In this document: one piece after another, positions 52,204 through 57,759 of the stretch | How the letters are laid out: each line of letters begins with the position of its first letter | How positions within the stretch are numbered: position 1 is the first letter of the stretch | Source: Comamonadaceae bacterium | GTDB taxonomy: Bacteria > Pseudomonadota > Gammaproteobacteria > Burkholderiales > Burkholderiaceae_C | Direction: 5' to 3' | Length of the DNA stretch: 57,759 nucleotides | Assembly: GCA_947479935.1 (NCBI GenBank) | Contig: CANKBG010000015.1 | Location: 1 to 57,759 of the forward strand | Notes under the pieces: model-generated | Databases searched by the model: none | What the model was told of the DNA's origin: nothing | What the model saw: only the letters and a program-made list of their open reading frames with translations | Translations under genes and position numbers: made by a program

Positions 52204-53493
52204 ATGTTCAAGAAATTTCTTTCCGCTCTCGTGGTGTCAAGTTTGTGGCTCTCAGGCGCTGCCATGGCACAAACCAAACAAATCAAAGTGGGTGTGATTT
52301 TTGATATGTCAGGCCCCTTGGCAGCGGGCGGCTCCAATGCCAGCTATCTGGGCACCAAATACGCCATTGATTTGATGAATGAGCGAGGCGGTGTAGAGGG
52401 CCACAAAATTGTTCCGATCTACGTTGATGCCCAAAGCAAAACCGAAGTGGCCATCAATGAAACCGAGCGTTTGCTAAACCAAGAAAAGGTGGATGTGATT
52501 TTGGGTGTTTTCTCATCTGCCCAATGCGTTCCCATGGCTCAGCGCGTTGACCAAGCCAAGAAATTCATGTGGGCCAATGTCTGCGTGTCTTCTGCCGTTT
52601 TCAAAGACAAGAACCTGAAATATGTGTTCCGGCCGCAAGTTCACTCCGATCAAATGGGCGAAGCTTCTTGCCGCTTTTTGGGTGAAAACAGCAAAGCCAA
52701 ATTGGGCAAAGAAGTGAAAGATCTCAAAGTGGCCATCATTTATGAAGATGGCCCTTACGGTGCAGGCGTTGCATCAGGCAACGACTTGGTTTGCAAACAA
52801 TTGGGCATGCAAGTGGTCTTGAAGGAAGGTTACGCTGCAACCTCTCCTGACCTGTCTCCCTTGGTCACCAAACTGCGCCGCGCTAAACCCGATGTGATCT
52901 TGCACACGGGCTACAACCCCGACATCACTTTGTTCTTGCGCCAAGCCAAAGAGCAAGGTTTGAAGTGGGATGCCTTGATTGGCCACGGCGCAGGCCACGG
53001 TCAATTTGACAAGCTGTTTGCCACATTTAAAGACGACGCCAACCTGATCATGAACGTGGACCCCGTGGCAGCCCAATTGCTTGACGCTAAAACGCTCAAG
53101 CCTGGCATGGGCGCACTGACAGCCGAAATGATCAAGCGCTACAAAGCCGATGTCAAAGGCGACGAAATTCCCACTCACGTCTCCATGGGCTTTAACCAAA
53201 CTTGGATTTTATTGAGCGACGTCATGCCGCGTGCCATCAAAAAGTATGGTAGCTACGACCCAGAATCACTGCGCAAAGCCGCATTAGAGACTGACATTCC
53301 TGAAGGCGGGACGATCCAAGGTTATGGCGTCAAATTTTTCCCACCAGGTCACCCCATGTCTGGGCAGAACGAGCGCTCTACACCCGTCGTTCACCAGTAC
53401 TCGGGCAACGACACCTTTGTGGTCTGGCCTAAAGCCATCAAAAGCCGCGATCCTGTGATGCCTCTTACAAAAGGCAACTCTTACGCCAACTGA
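52204..53493 (+). CDS. ABC transporter substrate-binding protein, LivK-like
   Basis: Periplasmic receptor of 429 residues. The Sec signal peptide ends AAMAQ near residue 22. The type I binding fold starts IKVGVIFDMSGPLAAGGSNAS; further marks are ERLLNQEKVDVILGVFSSAQ and IHTGYNPD-like LHTGYNPDITLFLRQAKEQG. AAGGAG lies before the ATG. Family members bind branched-chain amino acids, amides or aromatic acids; the ligand here is not known. First of five coupled genes. Confidence 0.9.
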   Translation: MFKKFLSALVVSSLWLSGAAMAQTKQIKVGVIFDMSGPLAAGGSNASYLGTKYAIDLMNERGGVEGHKIVPIYVDAQSKTEVAINETERLLNQEKVDVILGVFSSAQCVPMAQRVDQAKKFMWANVCVSSAVFKDKNLKYVFRPQVHSDQMGEASCRFLGENSKAKLGKEVKDLKVAIIYEDGPYGAGVASGNDLVCKQLGMQVVLKEGYAATSPDLSPLVTKLRRAKPDVILHTGYNPDITLFLRQAKEQGLKWDALIGHGAGHGQFDKLFATFKDDANLIMNVDPVAAQLLDAKTLKPGMGALTAEMIKRYKADVKGDEIPTHVSMGFNQTWILLSDVMPRAIKKYGSYDPESLRKAALETDIPEGGTIQGYGVKFFPPGHPMSGQNERSTPVVHQYSGNDTFVVWPKAIKSRDPVMPLTKGNSYAN

Positions 53494-53495
53494 TT

Positions 53496-54266
53496 GTGCT
53501 TGAAGTCCATGAACTGACCAAGAAATTCGGTGGTTTCACAGCAGTCAACCGAATTTCTTTTGAAGTCCAACGCGGAGAAATTGTGGGTCTAATTGGCCCC
53601 AATGGCTCCGGAAAAAGTACCACCTTTAATTTATTGGCCGGTATGTTTGAACCCACATCAGGCCATGTGATGTTTGATGGACAGCCCATGTCGGGCTTAT
53701 CGTCTTCACACATTTGCAAGCAGGGTGTGGCCAGAACCTTTCAAATTCCAAGGCCGTTTCGCAAACTCTCGATTCTTGAGAATGCCACCCTCGCCGCTTA
53801 CTACGGCGCCAGCGAACCGATCACCAAAGGCGAGGCCGAGCGCCGAGCGCATGACGCCTTGTCCTTGATTGATTTACCGCGCGACCCCGCTGCCCGAGTA
53901 GATGGGCTTGGCGCTGCCGGTCTGAAAAAACTCGAAATGGCCCGTGCCTTGGCCACACAACCCAAGTTGCTGCTGGCCGATGAAAGTTTAGGGGGTCTAG
54001 ACGAAACAGAAATGGCGCAAGCCGCGCAAATGCTCAAACGAATTCGCGATGAACGGGGCATCACCATCATTTGGGTGGAGCACATCATGGGGGTGTTAAT
54101 GAAAGTGATTGACCGCTGCTTGGTGCTTGACCATGGCGAGTTGATCGCTCAAGGCTCGCCGTCCGAAGTGACGCATGACCCGCGTGTGATCGAAGTGTAT
54201 TTAGGCACGGACGCCCAAAGTGTTCAGCAGCAAGTTGCACGCAATGCATCGAGTCAGGACACCTGA
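53496..54266 (+). CDS. ABC transporter ATP-binding protein, LivG type
   Basis: ATPase of 256 residues with GTG start 2 bp after the receptor stop. Walker A GPNGSGKSTTFNLLAG; the signature is degenerate (LGAAGLKKLEMARALA) as in many LivG proteins; Walker B is LLLADESLGGLDETE, with Asp-Glu-Ser where Asp-Glu-Pro is usual. The TGATG overlap couples it to the next gene. Confidence 0.88.
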   Translation: MLEVHELTKKFGGFTAVNRISFEVQRGEIVGLIGPNGSGKSTTFNLLAGMFEPTSGHVMFDGQPMSGLSSSHICKQGVARTFQIPRPFRKLSILENATLAAYYGASEPITKGEAERRAHDALSLIDLPRDPAARVDGLGAAGLKKLEMARALATQPKLLLADESLGGLDETEMAQAAQMLKRIRDERGITIIWVEHIMGVLMKVIDRCLVLDHGELIAQGSPSEVTHDPRVIEVYLGTDAQSVQQQVARNASSQDT

Positions 54267-54970
54267 TGCTCGAGCTGAAAAACATCAACGCTGGGTACAA
54301 CAGTTTTCAGGCACTGTTTGATGTTTCATTTAGCGTCAAAGCGGGCGAGGCTGTAGCCGTCATCGGACCCAACGGCGCAGGCAAAAGCACCCTCTTGCGC
54401 GTCATCTCCCGATTGATTGAAGCCACTGCAGGCAGCATGCAAATGGAAGGCCAATCCTACCGAGACTTGCCCTCTCATGAAGTGGTAGGGCTGGGCATTG
54501 CACAAGTCCCAGAGGGGCGCCGATTGTTCCCGCGACTGAGTGTGGAGGACAACCTGAAAATAGGGGCCTACACCCCTGCCGCCCGCGCCAAACTGCAAGA
54601 GCGCTTGGACTATGTCTACAACTTGTTTCCTCGCATGGCCGAGCGGCGAAAGCAGTTGGCGGGCACCATGTCCGGAGGCGAGCAACAAATGTGCGCCATT
54701 GGTCGCGCCCTGATGAGTGGCCCCAAACTGCTGCTACTCGATGAGCCCTCAGCCGGTTTAGCGCCTGTCATTGTTCAATCCATTTTTGAACTGATGCACC
54801 GCATTCGCGCTGAAGGATATACCGTTTTAATTGTCGAGCAAAACATCCAACAAGTACTCAAGGTGGTGGACCGTGCTTACTTGCTTGAAATTGGAAAAAT
54901 TCGTGCTTCCGGAACTGCTGCCGAATTGTTGGCCAGCGATGAAGTTCAAAAAGCCTATTTGGGGGTGTGA
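54266..54970 (+). CDS. ABC transporter ATP-binding protein, LivF type
   Basis: ATPase of 234 residues. Walker A GPNGAGKSTLLRVIS, signature MSGGEQQMCAIGRALM, Walker B LLLLDEPSAGLAPV, and QVPEGRRLFPRLSVEDNL typical of LivF. Start and stop overlap both neighbours (TGATG). Confidence 0.9.
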   Translation: MLELKNINAGYNSFQALFDVSFSVKAGEAVAVIGPNGAGKSTLLRVISRLIEATAGSMQMEGQSYRDLPSHEVVGLGIAQVPEGRRLFPRLSVEDNLKIGAYTPAARAKLQERLDYVYNLFPRMAERRKQLAGTMSGGEQQMCAIGRALMSGPKLLLLDEPSAGLAPVIVQSIFELMHRIRAEGYTVLIVEQNIQQVLKVVDRAYLLEIGKIRASGTAAELLASDEVQKAYLGV

Positions 54971-55839
54971 TGGAATTTTTTGACATCTTTTTACTTGAAG
55001 CGATTCTCAATGGGCTACTGCTTGGGGGCTTGTTAGCGCTTTTGTCCTTGGGCTTGAACCTGATCTTTGGTGTGATCGATGTGGTGTGGATCTCCTATGC
55101 TGAATTGATGATGGTGGGCATGTACGCCATTTATTGGTCGCACACCAGCTTAGGCCTGCCCTTGGCTTTGGCTTTCGTCTTGGGCATTGTGGGCGTGGCT
55201 GCTTTGGGCACGGCCATGCACTGGTTTATCATCCGGCCCGTTTTGTCGGCAGAGCCCATCAATCAGCTGCTGGTAACGGGCGGCGTTTTGTTTTTTCTGC
55301 AAGCCTTGGCCACCGTGATTTTTGGCATTGATTTCAAAAACTTGGGCGTACGACTGCCCAGTTTGATGGTGGGTGACATCAGCTTGTCGATGGCGCGCTT
55401 GATTGCTTTTGGCGTGGCCATGGTGGCCATTGCCGCCACTTATTTGTTCTTGAACCGAACTTTTGCTGGCACCGCCATTCGAGCCATCAGCCAAGACCGC
55501 AGCATCATGCCTTTGATGGGCGTGAACCCTGAGCGCATTTATTTGATCACCTCGGCCATGGGAGGCGCGTTGGCCGGGCTGGCCGCTTGTTTGTTGGTGC
55601 TGCAGTACGACATTCACCCCGCCATTGGTTTGTCGTTTGGGCCCATCACATTTTTGGTTTGTGTCATGGGCGGCTTAGGCAATTTATTGGGTGGCTTTGT
55701 GGCTGCTTTTATATTTGCGCAGTTGATCTCCGTGGGCGGCTATGTCTATGCCATTGAATGGGGTTATGTGATGGCGTTTGTGTTCTTCATTGCCATGATG
55801 TTCATCCGCCCTGAAGGTATTTTGTTTCGCAGGCGCTAA
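54970..55839 (+). CDS. ABC transporter permease, LivH type
   Basis: Inner-membrane permease of 289 residues with about eight helices. LLGGLLALLSLGLNLIFGVIDVVWISYAELMMVGMYA is the LivH start region in order, and RAISQDRSIMPLMGVNPERIY is the cytoplasmic coupling loop. ATG 54970 overlaps the LivF stop; GTG 54967 is the alternative. LivM follows 3 bp later. Confidence 0.9.
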   Translation: MEFFDIFLLEAILNGLLLGGLLALLSLGLNLIFGVIDVVWISYAELMMVGMYAIYWSHTSLGLPLALAFVLGIVGVAALGTAMHWFIIRPVLSAEPINQLLVTGGVLFFLQALATVIFGIDFKNLGVRLPSLMVGDISLSMARLIAFGVAMVAIAATYLFLNRTFAGTAIRAISQDRSIMPLMGVNPERIYLITSAMGGALAGLAACLLVLQYDIHPAIGLSFGPITFLVCVMGGLGNLLGGFVAAFIFAQLISVGGYVYAIEWGYVMAFVFFIAMMFIRPEGILFRRR

Positions 55840-55842
55840 AGC

Positions 55843-56811
55843 ATGCCCCACCTTTCTTCCACCTTTAAATTTGGCGCACTGATCGCAGGCTTGATGCTGG
55901 CGCCTTGGCTAGGCCTCGGTTCCTACCCCTTGCACTTGATCATCATGGCTTTGTTGATGGGCTTTATCTACACCAGTTGGGCCCTGATGGGACGCCTTGG
56001 GCTGGTGAGCCTTGGGCACGGTGCCTTCTTGGGTATTGGTGCTTACGGCGTGGTCTTGTTGTGGAATCAATATGGCGTGCCGCCTCTGGCAGGCGCCTTG
56101 CTGGCTTTGTGTGTCACGGTGGTACTGGCCTTGGTCATTGGCTATCCCTGTTTCCGTTTCAAAATTGTGGGCCACTATTTCGCACTTGTCACTTTGGCCT
56201 TGGCCGAAGTGGTGCGCTTGGTTATCGTCGCTACGCGAGAAGTTACAGGCGGTTCATTGGGCTTAACACCCAAACCAGGCTTGGCCAATGAGGCCACCGC
56301 TTCTTTGTGGTCCTTTCAATTTTCAAACCGTGTGGTTTGGTTCTACATCGTTTTGGCTTGCTGGCTTTTCTCACTGTGGGTCTGGCGCAAAGTGGACCAA
56401 AGCATGTTGCGCGATGCCCTGCAAGCCGTCAGCGAGGATGAGGATGCTGCTGCATCGATTGGCATCAACGTGACGCGAACCAAATTGAAAATTACGGTGC
56501 TCTCGGCAGCCATGACTTGCTTTGGCGGCGTTTTGTATGCGCAATACCAAGCCTATGTCAACCCAGATACCGTCTCGGGCATTGCGATCTCTTTGCAAAT
56601 GGTTTTTGGTGTGATTGCCGGTGGTATGTTTGTCATGCTGGGGCCCACCTTTGGCGCAGTATTTTTACTGGCACTTCAAGAAGTATTGCGGGTCTTAATT
56701 GGCAATCAAATTCATGGCTTGGACTTGCTGATCTACGGCACCTTGCTGGTGTTTTTCATCATCCGAATGCCAAAGGGTATCTTGGGTTCGTGGATGGAAC
56801 GAAAAACCTAA
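55843..56811 (+). CDS. ABC transporter permease, LivM type
   Basis: Second permease of the same importer, 322 residues with about ten helices. SLGHGAFLGIGAYGVVLLWNQYG and ALVTLALAEVVRLVIVATREVTGGSLGLTPKP are LivM marks; the coupling loop is AVSEDEDAAASIGINVTRTKLK. Its stop overlaps that of the converging CnbZ-like gene by four bases. Confidence 0.9.
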   Translation: MPHLSSTFKFGALIAGLMLAPWLGLGSYPLHLIIMALLMGFIYTSWALMGRLGLVSLGHGAFLGIGAYGVVLLWNQYGVPPLAGALLALCVTVVLALVIGYPCFRFKIVGHYFALVTLALAEVVRLVIVATREVTGGSLGLTPKPGLANEATASLWSFQFSNRVVWFYIVLACWLFSLWVWRKVDQSMLRDALQAVSEDEDAAASIGINVTRTKLKITVLSAAMTCFGGVLYAQYQAYVNPDTVSGIAISLQMVFGVIAGGMFVMLGPTFGAVFLLALQEVLRVLIGNQIHGLDLLIYGTLLVFFIIRMPKGILGSWMERKT

Positions 56812-57560
56812 ATATGCACCACGCGTTCGTGTTGCACACTGCGAGCGTCCATCTCAAATTCCAACTCCTGAATAGGCGGATTACAAATGTGCCATGACAG
56901 TCCAGGGCCGATCATGGCTGCAGGATTGAACACCGTTGGAATCAAAGCCGAGAAATCGTGGACTGTGTAAATTTGTGCAGCTGTTAATCGAGCCCACTGA
57001 GCTTGCAAGCCCTGCGCTCTCTCTTGCATGGTTTGCACCACATAGCGTACTTTGCGCGCCATACCCTCAGAGCTGGTATCACCTCGCGCCACAATACCTT
57101 CAGGAAAAGGCAAGTGTTCTGGCCACTCGCCGCTGCCTGCAATCAGCCAGTCTGGGTCGGTGCAAGTTTCAGGCACGGTGTAAGTAAAAGCATAAAAGCC
57201 GGGAACATCTGGCGGAGAAAAAGCAGGTGCCAAATTGCTGCGCGCCACTGGGTTGAGACCATTTTGGATCAAGCCCCAATCACTGAGCACTTGCACATAA
57301 CTTTGATTGAACCCCCGAAAACCCTCCATCGTGAAAGCGCAAGGCGATCGCAACTCGCAAGCGGCCAAAGCGGTTAACGGCCGATTGTTTTGCTTGAGGT
57401 GCTGACTGATCCAATCAAACCCTTTTTCTGCGGGAACGACGCTGGAAAAGCGAATGCGCCGAAATGCAAATCCGGGCAAGGCAATGACCGCTTGCGAGTA
57501 GGGAAAACCACCTTCTAAAAAGGCATAACCACCCGCGTTGAAATTGTGCAATGTGGCCAT
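56808..57560 (-). CDS. CnbZ-like / unassigned conserved protein
   Basis: Soluble protein of 250 residues. It starts MATLHNFNAGGYAFLEGGFP; ACELRSPCAFTMEGFRGFNQ, IAGSGEWPEH and IYTVHDFSALI are its most distinctive stretches. I recall this pattern from proteins named 2-amino-5-chloromuconate deaminase CnbZ and relatives, which have a RidA-like C-terminal part. That name is from memory; a role in aromatic or muconate breakdown is only a hint. It is followed by a VOC-family gene 46 bp downstream. Confidence 0.55.
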   Translation of the reverse strand: MATLHNFNAGGYAFLEGGFPYSQAVIALPGFAFRRIRFSSVVPAEKGFDWISQHLKQNNRPLTALAACELRSPCAFTMEGFRGFNQSYVQVLSDWGLIQNGLNPVARSNLAPAFSPPDVPGFYAFTYTVPETCTDPDWLIAGSGEWPEHLPFPEGIVARGDTSSEGMARKVRYVVQTMQERAQGLQAQWARLTAAQIYTVHDFSALIPTVFNPAAMIGPGLSWHICNPPIQELEFEMDARSVQHERVVHI

Positions 57561-57606
57561 TCAGCTCACTCCAGTTCAGTGTATTGAGACGTTGGCTTGC
57601 ACTGCC

Positions 57607-57759
57607 CTACTTGGCAAACAAACTCTCAGGGTTTGCAAATGCTTTGAATTCCACGGCATTGCCGCAGGGGTCTAAGAAAAACATGGTGGCTTGCTCACCG
57701 ACTTGGCCCTTAAATCGAATGTGCGGCTCAATGACAAACTGGGTGCCCACCTTTTTCAA
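57607..57759 (-). CDS. VOC family (glyoxalase/dioxygenase fold) protein, C-terminus only
   Basis: Last 50 codons of a gene that continues past the window end. The visible part reads [18 protein letters not shown], then [20 protein letters not shown], with the FxDPxGNxxEF motif that carries a metal ligand Glu in VOC-fold enzymes. Substrate unknown. Confidence 0.8.
   Translation of the reverse strand: MKKVGTQFVIEPHIRFKGQVGEQATMFFLDPCGNAVEFKAFANPESLFAK

Noticed and set aside
1..57759. CRISPR arrays, insertion sequences, phage or toxin-antitoxin genes
   Set aside because: No regularly spaced repeats, transposase, integrase or toxin-like reading frames were seen.

Overview
The window looks like chromosome of a Betaproteobacterium in Burkholderiales, most probably Comamonadaceae. 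Support comes from the protein sequences and gene neighbourhoods: EF-P beside the arginine rhamnosyltransferase EarP, a phasin, many ABC and TRAP uptake systems, HU followed by tRNA-Val and PpiD, and a Tat-exported TRAP receptor. A freshwater Limnohabitans-like organism is my best guess because the base composition looks moderate for the family; that is inference. No rRNA, insertion sequence, integrase, phage gene or CRISPR array was seen. Coding density is very high and no gene-free stretch exceeds about 300 bases; the longest (about 270 bp, upstream of hupB) holds a good sigma-70 promoter and an inverted repeat.

Layout. 1-3.7 kb (minus): surE-pcm-nlpD-rlmD, overlapping or nearly so, with no rpoS between nlpD and rlmD. 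3.8-8.1 kb: a quinone oxidoreductase, an S9 peptidase, a Stealth-type sugar-phosphate transferase starting one base after tRNA-His. 8.1-10.8 kb: ppiD, tRNA-Val, hupB. 10.8-15.4 kb (minus): tartrate dehydrogenase-like enzyme, DMT transporter, pgsA, uvrC. 15.4-17.2 kb (plus): earP-efp. 17.2-23.2 kb (minus): MFS transporter, rmuC, a 2-hydroxyacid dehydrogenase, nhaD-pncB. 23.3-28.7 kb (minus): six genes joined by stop/start overlaps: histone-deacetylase-like hydrolase, thioesterase, nitroreductase, and a Liv-type ABC transporter whose two permeases are fused and which has no binding protein here. 28.8-29.6 kb: phasin with a paired operator and a terminator. 29.6-33 kb (minus): patatin lipoprotein, ahpC-ahpF. 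33.1-35.8 kb (plus): short-chain dehydrogenase and gamma-glutamyltransferase. Then acs (minus), a UPF0114 protein, class I fumarase and murI (plus). 41-49.8 kb (minus): YgjP-like metallopeptidase, an MFS protein, a DUF6806-like protein, tRNA-Leu, a 56-residue basic protein, a TRAP transporter (dctP-dctQ-dctM), an MFS exporter and a flavin reductase. 49.9-56.8 kb (plus): YbaK-like protein, DUF4337 protein, a beta-lactamase-fold hydrolase, and a complete five-gene Liv-type ABC transporter. The window ends with a CnbZ-like protein and the C-terminus of a VOC-family protein (minus).

Functionally this is mostly core genome (translation, cell wall, DNA repair, peroxide defence, carbon storage) combined with several import systems for small organic acids and amino acids. 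No obvious new defence or mobile system is present. The less usual items are the SBP-less, overlap-coupled six-gene operon, the missing rpoS, the Stealth gene fused to a tRNA-His transcript, the dyad operators at the phasin and dehydrogenase promoters, and the small basic protein.
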